Source: Myxococcota bacterium (GTDB taxonomy: Bacteria > Myxococcota_A > UBA9042 > DTJE01). From it: a stretch of DNA of 64,000 nt. This document shows, piece after piece, positions 50,122 through 58,641 of this stretch (its first letter is position 1; each line of letters begins with the position of its first letter). Below the pieces are notes generated by a model. The model made no database searches. It saw nothing but the letters and a program-made list of their open reading frames with translations, and was not told where the DNA came from. A program made the translations under genes and the position numbers. The stretch covers positions 62,001-126,000 of the forward strand of contig JAGOKF010000001.1 of NCBI GenBank assembly GCA_017994695.1, written 5' to 3'.

Positions 50122-50817
50122 TCACCGGGATCCCGGACCGGCGATCCACGAATCCAGGATCCTCCGGAGGGCCCGGATCGACCGGGCCTCGGGGCGCCGG
50201 TAGTCCGGGTCCGGGTCGTCCCGGTGGAGGGTACCGGGAAGGCGCAGCCGGATCGTCCTCCAGCCCAGGGAGTCCGCCGCGGGAAAGTCCCGGGACGGAC
50301 AGTCCCCGACCATCACCATTCCCCTCCCTGCCGTTCCGAGGGACCGCTCGACCCGCCGGAAGGGGGCCGGATCGGGCTTCGCCTCCCCGGGCCCGGCCAC
50401 CTCGATCCGGTCGAAGAGCGGCTCGATCCCCAGGGACTCGATCTTGCGCCACTGGATTTCGGGGAATCCCTGGGTCAGCAGCGCGGTCCGGACCCCGCGC
50501 CCCCGGAGGTCCCGGACCAGGTCCACGACTCCCCGGAAGGGGCGCAGGCGAGGGCGATGATCCCGGTAGGCTGCCACCAGCGCGTCGATCCGATCCCCGG
50601 TCCGGGGCAGGTGCAGCCGCTCCAGTCCCAGGTCGAAGATCCGGGAGAACCCGTCGGTGGCCAGCACCTGCCGGAAGACCTCCGCGGCCTCGGGAAACTC
50701 CGGCAGGACCCGGCGGGCCGCCTCGCCGACGGCCCCCCGGACGAACTGCCTCTCGGGGTACAGGGTGTCGTCCAGGTCGAAGACCGCCGCCTCCAGGGGG
50801 TCCTCCTGCCGCCTCAT
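50122..50817 (-). CDS. HAD-superfamily hydrolase
   Basis: A 231-residue haloacid-dehalogenase-type phosphatase. Motif I is FDLDDTLY (D14, D16), motif II is TALLTQGFP, and motifs III/IV are KPDPAPF and VMVGDCPSRDF. The cap insertion size is typical of phosphoglycolate-phosphatase or nucleotidase-like members. Its start overlaps the stop of the OmpR-type regulator (ATGA), so the two are translationally coupled. The substrate is not known. Confidence 0.87.
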   Translation of the reverse strand: MRRQEDPLEAAVFDLDDTLYPERQFVRGAVGEAARRVLPEFPEAAEVFRQVLATDGFSRIFDLGLERLHLPRTGDRIDALVAAYRDHRPRLRPFRGVVDLVRDLRGRGVRTALLTQGFPEIQWRKIESLGIEPLFDRIEVAGPGEAKPDPAPFRRVERSLGTAGRGMVMVGDCPSRDFPAADSLGWRTIRLRLPGTLHRDDPDPDYRRPEARSIRALRRILDSWIAGPGSR

Positions 50818-51512
50818 CTCCGGGCATCCTCCCGGAACCGGTAGCCGACGCCCCGCACCGTCTCCAGGAAAACCCCCGCCGGTCCCAGCTTGTCCCGCAG
50901 GCGCTTCATCACCGTGTCCACGGTCCGGATCTCCACCTCCGAGTCCTGTCCCCAGACCCGGTCGAGCAGGGTCTCCCGGGTCAGCACCCGGCCCAGGGGA
51001 GGAGTGACCAGCACCGCCAGCAGCCGGAACTCGGTGGGGGTCAGGGTGACCTCCCGGTCCTCCACGAAGACTCGGTGGGCGGGACCGTCCACCCGGAGGC
51101 CCTCGAAGACCGCCGTCGGCGTCTCGGGCTCCGGGTCGGAGGCACGGCGCCGGAGCACCGCCTGGACCCGCAGGACCAGTTCCCGCATGCTGACGGGCTT
51201 CACCAGGTAGTCGTCGGCCCCCAGTTCCAGGCCGACGACCCGGTCGATCTCCTCCCCCCGGGCGGTCACCATCAGGATCGGCAGGGAACGGGTGGCGGGG
51301 TCGGACCGGATCCGCCGGCAGACCTCGGTTCCCTGGAGATCCGGCAGCATCAGGTCCAGCAGCACCACGTCGGGACGCCGGTAGGCGGCCTCCGCCAGCG
51401 CCGCCTCGCCGGTCCGGGCGATCACGGTCTCCATGCCGCTCCGCCGCAGGTTCATCGCGACGATTTCCGCGAAATCCGCCTCGTCCTCGACGATCAGGAC
51501 CTTCGGTGCCAT
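50814..51512 (-). CDS. OmpR-family response regulator
   Basis: A 232-residue two-component regulator. The receiver domain (1-120) has phospho-acceptor D53 in VVLLDLMLPD and conserved K105 in DYLVKPVS. A winged helix-turn-helix covers about 135-230 with TPTEFRLLAVLV, SEVEIRTVDTVMKRLRDKLG and the final RGVGYRF motif typical of OmpR/PhoB. GGGAGG precedes the ATG. No histidine kinase is adjacent; the gene sits between engB and the HAD phosphatase. Its target genes are unknown. Confidence 0.92.
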   Translation of the reverse strand: MAPKVLIVEDEADFAEIVAMNLRRSGMETVIARTGEAALAEAAYRRPDVVLLDLMLPDLQGTEVCRRIRSDPATRSLPILMVTARGEEIDRVVGLELGADDYLVKPVSMRELVLRVQAVLRRRASDPEPETPTAVFEGLRVDGPAHRVFVEDREVTLTPTEFRLLAVLVTPPLGRVLTRETLLDRVWGQDSEVEIRTVDTVMKRLRDKLGPAGVFLETVRGVGYRFREDARR

Positions 51513-51526
51513 CGGAACCTCCCGGT

Positions 51527-52138
51527 TCAGCGGACGGGAACGACGGCCTGCACCAGCGCCTCCCAGGACTCCCGGACCCCGAGTCCCGCCCGCACCGAGA
51601 CGGGATCGACCGGGACCGGAAAGGCCTCCCGGAATCCCCGGATCACGGCCTCCCGGCGCGAGGACGGCACCCGATCGGCCTTCGTGGCGATCACCTTCCA
51701 GGGCCTCCCGGTGGCCTGGAGGAACCCCGCCATCCTCCGGTCCGACTCCTGGACGGGGACCGACAGGTCCACCAGCAGCAGGCAGAGGGCCAGGGAGGCC
51801 CGACCGGACAGGAAGGCCTCGATGAAGGCGGGCCATTCCCGGGTCACCTCCCTGGCGACCCGGGCGTACCCGTACCCCGGCAGGTCCACCAGGCGCAGGG
51901 CCACCGGTCCCTTTCCCGACCCCAGGCGGACGTCGTAGAAATGGATCTCCCGGGTCCGGCCCGGGGTCCGGCTGACCCGGGCCACGCGGCTGCCCACCAG
52001 GGCGTTCAGCAGGCTGGACTTGCCCACGTTGGATCGCCCCATCAGCGCCACCTCGGGAACCGACTCGGGGGGGAACCGGGACGGCGAGGTGGCTGCGGTC
52101 AGGAACGAGGCGAAGGGGCGGTCCACCGGACGGGACAT
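51527..52138 (-). CDS. engB: Ribosome biogenesis GTP-binding protein EngB/YsxC
   Basis: A 203-residue TRAFAC-class GTPase required for large ribosomal subunit assembly in other bacteria. The G1 motif is GRSNVGKSS, the switch/G3 motif is DLPGYGYA and the G4 motif is TKAD, all intact. The start at 52138 was chosen because GGAGG precedes this ATG; an upstream GTG would add nine residues without a ribosome site. It lies 14 bases upstream of the OmpR regulator on the same strand, suggesting a pgk-engB-regulator-HAD transcript. Confidence 0.93.
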   Translation of the reverse strand: MSRPVDRPFASFLTAATSPSRFPPESVPEVALMGRSNVGKSSLLNALVGSRVARVSRTPGRTREIHFYDVRLGSGKGPVALRLVDLPGYGYARVAREVTREWPAFIEAFLSGRASLALCLLLVDLSVPVQESDRRMAGFLQATGRPWKVIATKADRVPSSRREAVIRGFREAFPVPVDPVSVRAGLGVRESWEALVQAVVPVR

Positions 52139-52195
52139 CGACCGACCTCCAGGCCCGCCGGGCACGGGGGGCGCCGCGTCACGAACCCGTACCGG

Positions 52196-53452
52196 CTACG
52201 GAACCTGATCCAGCACCTCGAGAGGGGGCATCCGCCGCCCTTCCAGGTACTCCAGGCTCGCCCCGCCGCCGGTGCTGATGTGGGTCATGCGGTCCCCGAA
52301 GCCCATCTGCTCCACCGCCGCGGCCGAGTCCCCGCCGCCGATGATCGAGACGGTCCCCTTCCCGGTGGCCTCCGCCAGCGCCTCGGCGATCCCGCGGGTC
52401 CCCGCCGCATAGTCGGGCTTCTCGAAGACCCCGACGGGCCCGTTCCAGACCACCGTGCCCGCCCCGAGGATCCGGTCCCTCCAGGCGGCGATCGTCCGGG
52501 GCCCGACGTCCATCCCCAACAGGTCCTCGGGAATCTCCACCACCGGAACCTCCCGGGGACGGCCGTTCTCGAAGTCGTCGGTGGCCACGTGGTCCGTCGG
52601 CAGCAGGATCTTGTCCCCGGCCTTCGCCAGCAGGCCCCGCATCGCCTCGACCTGGTCCTCCTCGACGCGGCTGCGCCCGGTGGGGATGCCCCGGGCCTTC
52701 AGAAGGGTATAGGCCATCGCCCCGCCGATCAGGATCCCGTCCACCTTTTCCAGCAGGCGCTCGATCAGCAGGATCTTGTCCGACACCTTGGCCCCGCCCA
52801 GGATCGCCAGGAAGGGGCGCTTCGGGTTCGCGACCGCCTCGTGGAGGTAGCGGACCTCCTTCTCCACCAGGAAGCCTGCCACGACGGGTCCGCCCTTGGC
52901 CCGGATCGCTTGGGCGACGCCGTACATCGAGGCGTGCTTCCGGTGACAGGTCCCGAAGGCGTCGTTCACATAGACGTCGCCCAGGCGTGCCAGCCCCTCG
53001 ACGAACCGGTCCAGCACCGCCTGCTGGTCCGGGGTCAGCTTCTTGTCGGGGTTCTTCTTCGCCTTGTCCGGGATGGTCTCGCCCGGATCGAAGCGGACGT
53101 TCTCCAGCAGCATCGCCTCCCCGGGCTGGAGGGAATCCGCCATCGCCTCGGCCGACGGGCCCGTCACCTCGGGGGGACCCAGACGGACCGGGCGTCCCAG
53201 CAGTTCCGTCAGCCGTTCGGCGGTGGGCCGGGTGCTGTACTCCGCCTCGAACCCCTTGCCCTCGGGTCGTCCCAGGTGGGTCGCCAGGACCAGCCGCGCC
53301 CCCTGGTCCAGGGCATGGCGGATCGTGGGCAGTGCCTGCACGATCCGCCGGTCGTTGGTGATCCGCCCGTCCTTCAGGGGGACGTTGAAGTCCACCCGCA
53401 TGAAGACCCGCTTGCCGTTCAGATCCACGTCCGCAACGGTCCTGATGGGCAT
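52196..53452 (-). CDS. pgk: Phosphoglycerate kinase
   Basis: Glycolytic enzyme transferring the acyl phosphate of 1,3-bisphosphoglycerate to ADP. The 418 residues carry the full set of family motifs: [11 protein letters not shown] (substrate site), [33 protein letters not shown] and the C-terminal [11 protein letters not shown]. The length is slightly above the usual 390-400. AGAGGAGG upstream of the ATG sets the start. It is first in a probable operon with engB, with a good promoter at 53524-53552 divergent from the biosynthetic operon. Confidence 0.97.
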   Translation of the reverse strand: MPIRTVADVDLNGKRVFMRVDFNVPLKDGRITNDRRIVQALPTIRHALDQGARLVLATHLGRPEGKGFEAEYSTRPTAERLTELLGRPVRLGPPEVTGPSAEAMADSLQPGEAMLLENVRFDPGETIPDKAKKNPDKKLTPDQQAVLDRFVEGLARLGDVYVNDAFGTCHRKHASMYGVAQAIRAKGGPVVAGFLVEKEVRYLHEAVANPKRPFLAILGGAKVSDKILLIERLLEKVDGILIGGAMAYTLLKARGIPTGRSRVEEDQVEAMRGLLAKAGDKILLPTDHVATDDFENGRPREVPVVEIPEDLLGMDVGPRTIAAWRDRILGAGTVVWNGPVGVFEKPDYAAGTRGIAEALAEATGKGTVSIIGGGDSAAAVEQMGFGDRMTHISTGGGASLEYLEGRRMPPLEVLDQVP

Positions 53453-53523
53453 CGATTCCTCCTCTGGCCGAAAACCGGGCTTCCGGGCCACCACCGGGCG
53501 TCACCCCCGGGGGCCCGGCCAAG

Positions 53524-53552
53524 AGGGTAGTGCCTGCGACGCCCGGTGGCAA
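53524..53552 (-). promoter_or_regulatory. Promoter of pgk
   Basis: Minus strand: TTGCCA (53547-53552), a 17-base spacer, TACCCT (53524-53529), 71 bases upstream of the start. It is back-to-back with the promoter of the biosynthetic operon. Confidence 0.55.
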
Positions 53553-53571
53553 CCGGCATTCGCCCCCTTCC

Positions 53572-53600
53572 TTGACCCGGCCCCCCACTTCCGGTAGGTT
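53572..53600 (+). promoter_or_regulatory. Promoter of the biosynthetic operon
   Basis: TTGACC (53572-53577), a 17-base spacer and TAGGTT (53595-53600), 31 bases upstream of the first start codon. This is the only good promoter seen before the nine-gene run. Confidence 0.6.
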
Positions 53601-53631
53601 TCGGCCACGCCCGACGGCATGGGAGCAGCGG

Positions 53632-54063
53632 ATGCCGGTCGATGAACGCGTCACCCGCCCGGGGGCCCCGGACCGGTGGCAAAGAATCGTCACCTACCGC
53701 CCCGACGATCAGGGGCGGGTGGTGGCCCGGCAGGACGACGGGTTCGAGGAGAGCCGCCTGGTCCACGAGCAGGCCTGGGAGGTGATCCACCGGGACTCCG
53801 CCCGGGCCTGGGAAGAGGTCCGGGCCGGCCGCCGGAGCCCTCTCTACTTCCACATGGTGGCCAACCTGATGCACCCGGACGACCTGGCGGAACACGCCGG
53901 GATGTGGCGATGGAGGGTCCGTCGCCACCTTCGGCCCGAGGTCTTTCGGAGGCTGCCTCGACGGGTGCTGGAACGCTACGCGGAGGTCCTCGGGGTCACC
54001 GTGGAGGAACTGCAGGCGATCCCGGACCAGCCCCCACCCACCTCCTCTCCCGGGGAGCCATGA
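53632..54063 (+). CDS. Hypothetical protein, first gene of biosynthetic operon
   Basis: A 143-residue soluble protein without signal peptide or membrane segment. It is charged and helical, with a C-terminal stretch LPRRVLERYAEVLGVTVEELQAIP that resembles the last helices of an XRE-type helix-turn-helix domain, and a Pro-rich tail. No catalytic motif is recognised. GGGAGCAG precedes the ATG. The stop overlaps the BtrH-like gene by ATGA, so it is tied to the pathway. A regulatory or partner role is possible. Confidence 0.68.
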   Translation: MPVDERVTRPGAPDRWQRIVTYRPDDQGRVVARQDDGFEESRLVHEQAWEVIHRDSARAWEEVRAGRRSPLYFHMVANLMHPDDLAEHAGMWRWRVRRHLRPEVFRRLPRRVLERYAEVLGVTVEELQAIPDQPPPTSSPGEP

Positions 54064-55070
54064 TGCGGATTCCCTTCGACCACCTCCAGGGAGCCCACTG
54101 CGAGACCGCCACGCTGGCCAGCCTGCTCCGGCACCGGGGCCTGTCGCTGAGCGAGCCCATGGTGTTCGGGATCGGGTCGGGATTCTTCTTCGGCTACCTG
54201 CCCTTCCTGAAGGTGACGGACAAGAAGTTCCCCCTGGTGACCTTCCGGGCCCCCCCGGGGGCGATTCTCCGGAAGGTTTCCCGGAGGCTGGGACTGCGCT
54301 TCCACGATCGGACCTTCCGGGACCCCGAGGAGGCGATGGCCGAACTGGACCGCTGCCTGGACCAGGGGATCCCGACGGCGGTCCAGACGGGGGTCTTCTA
54401 CCTGCCCTACCTGCCAGGGGCGTTCCGGTTCCACTTCAATGCCCACAACATCATCGTGTTCGGGCGGGAGGGGGACGACTACCTGGTCAGCGACCCGGTC
54501 CTGGCGGAGCCGGTGCGGTGCTCCCACCGGGACCTGAAACGGGCCCGCTTCTCCCGGGGGGAGATGGCCCCCAGGGGGAGGCTCTACTACCCGACCCGGG
54601 TCCCACAGGGCGTGGACCTCCGGAAACCCGTCCGGGACGGCCTGAAGGACACAGTCTTCCAGATGCTGCGAATCCCGATCCCCCTGATCGGGGTCCGGGG
54701 CATCCGGCGCCTCTCGAAGGTGGTCCGGGAGTGGCCCCGGCGCATGACGCCGGAGATGGCGGCCCTGAACGCGGGACACCTGGTGCTGCTGCTGGAGGAG
54801 ATCGGGACCGGCGGCGCGGGCTTCCGGTTCATGTTCGGGGCCTTCCTGCAGGAGGCCGCGGACTGCCTGGGCCTGCCGGACCTCCGGGAGCCGGCCGGGC
54901 AGTTCGTCGAGGCGGGGGACCTGTGGAGGGAGTTCGCCCTGCTGGCCTCCCGGACCTGCAAGGGACGCACGGACGTCCCGGACCCCTATGAACGCCTGGG
55001 GGAGATCCTGGTCCGGTGCGCGGACCGGGAAACGACGGCGCTCCGGCGCATCGGAGCCATCCTCCGCTGA
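54060..55070 (+). CDS. BtrH-like acyltransferase/peptidase-fold protein
   Basis: A 336-residue protein of the BtrH N-terminal family (with a DUF4872-like C-terminus). In butirosin biosynthesis BtrH moves an acyl group from a carrier protein onto the final product. The papain-like site is readable: C14 in GAHCETATLASLLRHRG, H129 in NAHNIIVFG and D145 in LVSDP. The middle holds a family-typical glycine/aromatic stretch (GIGSGFFFGYLP). An ACP is encoded five kilobases downstream in the same operon and is the likely acyl donor. It overlaps the small upstream gene by four bases. Confidence 0.82.
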   Translation: MMRIPFDHLQGAHCETATLASLLRHRGLSLSEPMVFGIGSGFFFGYLPFLKVTDKKFPLVTFRAPPGAILRKVSRRLGLRFHDRTFRDPEEAMAELDRCLDQGIPTAVQTGVFYLPYLPGAFRFHFNAHNIIVFGREGDDYLVSDPVLAEPVRCSHRDLKRARFSRGEMAPRGRLYYPTRVPQGVDLRKPVRDGLKDTVFQMLRIPIPLIGVRGIRRLSKVVREWPRRMTPEMAALNAGHLVLLLEEIGTGGAGFRFMFGAFLQEAADCLGLPDLREPAGQFVEAGDLWREFALLASRTCKGRTDVPDPYERLGEILVRCADRETTALRRIGAILR

Positions 55071-55091
55071 CCTTTTCGGAGAAGACCGCCC

Positions 55092-55835
55092 ATGCAGGTC
55101 CTTCAAGCCTCGGGACTCCGGTTCACCTACCGGGGAGCGCGGGAACCGGCGCTCCGAGGGCTGGACCTGGAGGTGGGCGAGGGGGAGATCGTCGGCCTGC
55201 TGGGTCCCAACGGGGCCGGCAAGACCACGGCCATCTCCCTCTGCACCGGCCTGCTTCCCTGCCGGGAGGGGGAGATCCGGCACTTCGGGCAGGACCTCCG
55301 CCGGGCCCCCGTGTCCCTGAGGCGCCGCCTGGGACTGGTGCCCCAGGAGGTGGCGCTCTACGGGACCCTGACGGTGGAGGAGAACCTGCGGTTCTTCGGC
55401 CGCCTGCTGGGCCTCCGGGGCGGGGACCTGGACCGGGGAGTGGCCCTGGCCCTGGAACGGACCTTCCTGGACGACGTGCGGGACCGGCCGGTGCGGACCC
55501 TGTCGGGAGGACTCCGGCGCCGGGCCAACCTGGCCGCGGGCCTGGTCCACGGCCCCGGCCTGCTGTTCCTGGACGAACCCACCGTGGGGGTGGACACCCA
55601 GAGCCGGGAGGCCATCCTCGAATCCCTGGCCCGGCTGGCCCGGGAGGGGCTGTCGATGCTGTACACCACCCACTACCTGGAGGAGGCCGAGCGCCTCTGC
55701 CACCGGGTGGTCATCATGGACCGGGGCCGGGTACTGGTCGCCGGGACTCCCGGGACGCTGCGGGAGAGGCATCCGGGATGCCCGGACCTCCGGGCGCTGT
55801 TCCTGGACCTGACCGGGAGGGACGTCCGTGACTGA
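55092..55835 (+). CDS. ABC transporter ATP-binding protein
   Basis: A 247-residue ABC ATPase. Walker A is GPNGAGKTT (38-46), the signature is LSGG (137-140), Walker B is LLFLDEP (157-163), and the H-loop lies in YTTHYLEEAE. The subfamily is that of DrrA/CcmA/NodI-type exporters. It overlaps the permease gene by eight bases. Together they likely export or flip the product of the pathway. Confidence 0.93.
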   Translation: MQVLQASGLRFTYRGAREPALRGLDLEVGEGEIVGLLGPNGAGKTTAISLCTGLLPCREGEIRHFGQDLRRAPVSLRRRLGLVPQEVALYGTLTVEENLRFFGRLLGLRGGDLDRGVALALERTFLDDVRDRPVRTLSGGLRRRANLAAGLVHGPGLLFLDEPTVGVDTQSREAILESLARLAREGLSMLYTTHYLEEAERLCHRVVIMDRGRVLVAGTPGTLRERHPGCPDLRALFLDLTGRDVRD

Positions 55836-57168
55836 TTTCCTGCGCCAGGTGCTGGCCGTGTGCGGGAAGGAGGCCCGGCTGCTGGCCCGGGATCGGGCGG
55901 GGATGCTGGTGCTCTTCGTGATGCCCCTGCTGCTGGCCCTGGTGGCCACCGTGGTCCAGGATCGGGCCATGCAGCTCCTGGCGGCGCCCCAACTGGACCT
56001 GCTGCTGCTGGACGAGGATGGCGGCGAGGCCGGCCGGACCCTGGAGGAGGGTCTCCGGAGCGCCGGGATCTTCACGGTGAGCCGGACCCTGGACGGCGTG
56101 CCGGTGACCGAGGAAGCGGGGCGGCGCGCGGTGGCCCTCGGGAGGTACCAGGCGATGCTGCGCCTGCCGGCCGGGGTGACCGAGCGGACCCGGAGCCGGG
56201 CGGAGCGGCTGGCAGCCCGCCTGATGTCCCCGGCACTCCGGACCGCGCCGCCGAGCCTCGACGACCTGCCCCGGCCGCCCCGGCCGGTGCTCCGGGTGGA
56301 CCCGGTGCTGCCCGATGCCTACCGGAAACTGCTGCGCAACGTGGTCGGGGGCGTGCTCCAGGGCTACGAGACCCGGCTGCTGGTCGAGGCCACGGCCCGG
56401 GAGATCGCCCGGCAGGCGGCGGCGGCCATCGGTCCGCCCCTGCCTGAACCCGTGCGCCAGGCCATGGAGACCATCCCGGCGGCGGCGCTGGCCATGTCGC
56501 CCCTGGCGGACCCCGAGGAGCGGGTGGCCACCGACCAGCCCTGGCTGACGATGCCCAGCGCGGCCCAGCAGAACATCCCGGCCTGGACCATCTTCGCGAT
56601 GTACCTGATCGTCATTCCCCTGGCGGGATCGATGATCCGGGAACGGCGGGACCAGACCTCCCTGCGCATCCGGATGGCCCCCCGGGGCACCTCGGCCTCC
56701 CTGCTGGGCAAGGCCCTGATCTACCTGGGGGTCTGCGGGACCCAGTTCGGGGTCATCTTCGCCGCCGGGGCGCTGGTGCTGCCCCTGGCGGGAATCGCCG
56801 GCTTCAGCCCCGGGGACCAGTGGCCGGAAGCCCTGGCGGTGGGGTTCGCGACGGCCCTGTCGGCCGTCGCCTTCGGGCTCCTGGTGGGGGCCCGGGCGGG
56901 AAGCCCCGAGCAGGCGGCCCTGTTCGGCGCGACCACCGTGGTGATCCTGGCGGCGATCGGCGGCGTGATGCTGCCCCTCTTCGTGATGCCCGAACCCCTG
57001 AAGGCCCTTGCCGCCTGGTCCCCCCTGGGATGGAGCCAGCGGGCCTTCCTGGACCTCTTCCTGCGGAGGGTGGAGTTCGGGGCGGTGATGCCCTGGATCG
57101 GGCGGTTGCTGGCCTTTTCGGCGGCCGGCACGGGCCTCGCGTTGACGTGGTCCCGCCGAAGGGCTTGA
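55828..57168 (+). CDS. ABC-2 type permease
   Basis: A 446-residue membrane subunit. One membrane helix (about 25-42) is followed by a large periplasmic region (about 45-250), then five or so helices in the second half, ending in WSRRRA. This is the ABC-2 layout of drug and lipid exporters such as DrrB/YhfI relatives. The start is GTG. It pairs with the adjacent ATPase. The cargo is unknown but by position should be a lipid or acylated product. Confidence 0.87.
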   Translation: MTDFLRQVLAVCGKEARLLARDRAGMLVLFVMPLLLALVATVVQDRAMQLLAAPQLDLLLLDEDGGEAGRTLEEGLRSAGIFTVSRTLDGVPVTEEAGRRAVALGRYQAMLRLPAGVTERTRSRAERLAARLMSPALRTAPPSLDDLPRPPRPVLRVDPVLPDAYRKLLRNVVGGVLQGYETRLLVEATAREIARQAAAAIGPPLPEPVRQAMETIPAAALAMSPLADPEERVATDQPWLTMPSAAQQNIPAWTIFAMYLIVIPLAGSMIRERRDQTSLRIRMAPRGTSASLLGKALIYLGVCGTQFGVIFAAGALVLPLAGIAGFSPGDQWPEALAVGFATALSAVAFGLLVGARAGSPEQAALFGATTVVILAAIGGVMLPLFVMPEPLKALAAWSPLGWSQRAFLDLFLRRVEFGAVMPWIGRLLAFSAAGTGLALTWSRRRA

Positions 57169-57202
57169 ATCGGCGGAAACGGACCTGGATCGGAGGTGTC
57201 CG

Positions 57203-57469
57203 GTGGACGAGCGGATTGCGGAACTTCGGGAGTTGATCGCCCAGGCCTGCGACCTGGACCCGGCCCGGGTGGCCGCCCTCGGGGAGGAGGATCCCATCGT
57301 GGGACCCGAGTCGCCCCTGGGCCTGGACAGTCTGGACGCCCTGGAGATCGTCACCGCGATCCAGAGGCGCTACGGGGTGCGGATCGACAGCCAGAACACC
57401 AGCCTCCGGGTCCTGGCAAGCCTGCGGGCCCTGGCCCGGTTCATCGACGAACAGACGAGGGCGGGATGA
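57203..57469 (+). CDS. Acyl carrier protein
   Basis: An 88-residue phosphopantetheine carrier. The attachment serine is S43 in LGLDSLDALEIV. It has an acidic N-terminal helix and helix III features of an ACP, including AIQRRYGV. The GTG start has GGAGG six bases upstream. Its stop overlaps the ketosynthase start (ATGA). It would hold acyl intermediates for the ketosynthase, the BtrH-like transferase or both. A peptidyl carrier is a less likely alternative. Confidence 0.93.
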   Translation: MDERIAELRELIAQACDLDPARVAALGEEDPIVGPESPLGLDSLDALEIVTAIQRRYGVRIDSQNTSLRVLASLRALARFIDEQTRAG

Positions 57470-58641
57470 CCGGTCCCGCCGGGCGGATCCTCTCGACCGG
57501 TCTGGTCTCGGCCCTGGGCCTGGACGGTCCCCGAACGGTCCAGGCCCTCCGGGAAGGCCGCGACGGCGGGCGGCCCCTCCCGGCGACCCGGAGCCTGAAG
57601 GCCCCCCCGATCCCGGTGTCCGAGGTGCCGGAACTTCCCGAGGATTCCCTCATGCCCCGGGCCGATGCCCTGGCGATGCACGCCGTCGCCGAGGCCCTGG
57701 AACGGGCGGGACTCCGGGCGGAAGACCTGCGGGAGGCCGGGATCTTCCTCGGCACCGTGACCGGGGATGCCTTCGAAAGCGAGCGGCGCTACCGGGGCCA
57801 GATCCGGGAGGGATGGGTCCCCTGCGTCACCGTGGAACCGGGGCCGGGAGCGCTGGCCCTGCGCCTGGCCCGTTCCCTGGGAGTGGGCGGTCCGGTGGTC
57901 ACGGTCGGGTCGGCGTGCACCTCGTCGGCGGTCGCGCTGCTGATGGCGCTCCGGGCGGTCCAGCAGGGGGACGTGCCGATCGCCCTGGCGGTCGGGGTGG
58001 ACCTGATCACCGCGACCCTGATCCACGGGTTCGAGGCCCTGATGCTGCTGGACCCCGAGGGATGCCGCCCCTTCGACCGGGACCGCAAGGGCATCCAACT
58101 GGGGGAGGGGGCGGCCGCCATCCTGATCGAAGCGGCGACCGGGTCCTCCCCCCGGGGTTCCCTGCTGATCGGAGGCGCCTCCCGGTGCCATCCCCACCAC
58201 CTCACCGCCTCCGACCCCGACGGGGCCGGGGCCGAGGCGGTGATGCGGGCCGCCCTGGAGGATGCGGGACTGGCCCCGGAGGACCTCCGGGCGGTGAAGG
58301 GACACGGGACCGGCACCCCCGACAACGATCTGGCCGAGGGGCGAGCGACGGCGCGGGTCTTCCGGGGGAATCCTCCCCTCTGGACCGGCCTGAAGCGGTA
58401 CCTGGGACACACGATGGGCGCATCCGGAGCCCTGGAGACGGCCGCGATGATCGGCTGCCTGGAGGAAGGGTTCGTTCCCGCCTGCCTGGGATTCCGGAAC
58501 CAGGACGATGGGATCGGCCTGTCTCCCGCCGGGGAGGCCGCGCCCTTTCCCGGAGGGCCCGTGCTGCTGAACTGGTTCGGCTTCGGGGGCAACAGCGCCT
58601 CCCTGGTGGTGGACGTCCCGACCCGGGAGGGATCGCGGTGA
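57466..58641 (+). CDS. Beta-ketoacyl-ACP synthase (FabF/KSalpha-like)
   Basis: A 391-residue condensing enzyme with the full Cys-His-His triad: C151 in VGSACTSS, H280 in GHGTGTPDND and H315 in YLGHTMGASG, with K310 just before. The GFGGNSASLVV motif is at the C-terminus. It should perform decarboxylative Claisen condensation on ACP-bound chains. It is translationally coupled to the ACP and followed by a degenerate partner, the layout of type II polyketide or aryl-polyene KS/CLF pairs. Starter and extender units cannot be inferred. Confidence 0.9.
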   Translation: MTGPAGRILSTGLVSALGLDGPRTVQALREGRDGGRPLPATRSLKAPPIPVSEVPELPEDSLMPRADALAMHAVAEALERAGLRAEDLREAGIFLGTVTGDAFESERRYRGQIREGWVPCVTVEPGPGALALRLARSLGVGGPVVTVGSACTSSAVALLMALRAVQQGDVPIALAVGVDLITATLIHGFEALMLLDPEGCRPFDRDRKGIQLGEGAAAILIEAATGSSPRGSLLIGGASRCHPHHLTASDPDGAGAEAVMRAALEDAGLAPEDLRAVKGHGTGTPDNDLAEGRATARVFRGNPPLWTGLKRYLGHTMGASGALETAAMIGCLEEGFVPACLGFRNQDDGIGLSPAGEAAPFPGGPVLLNWFGFGGNSASLVVDVPTREGSR

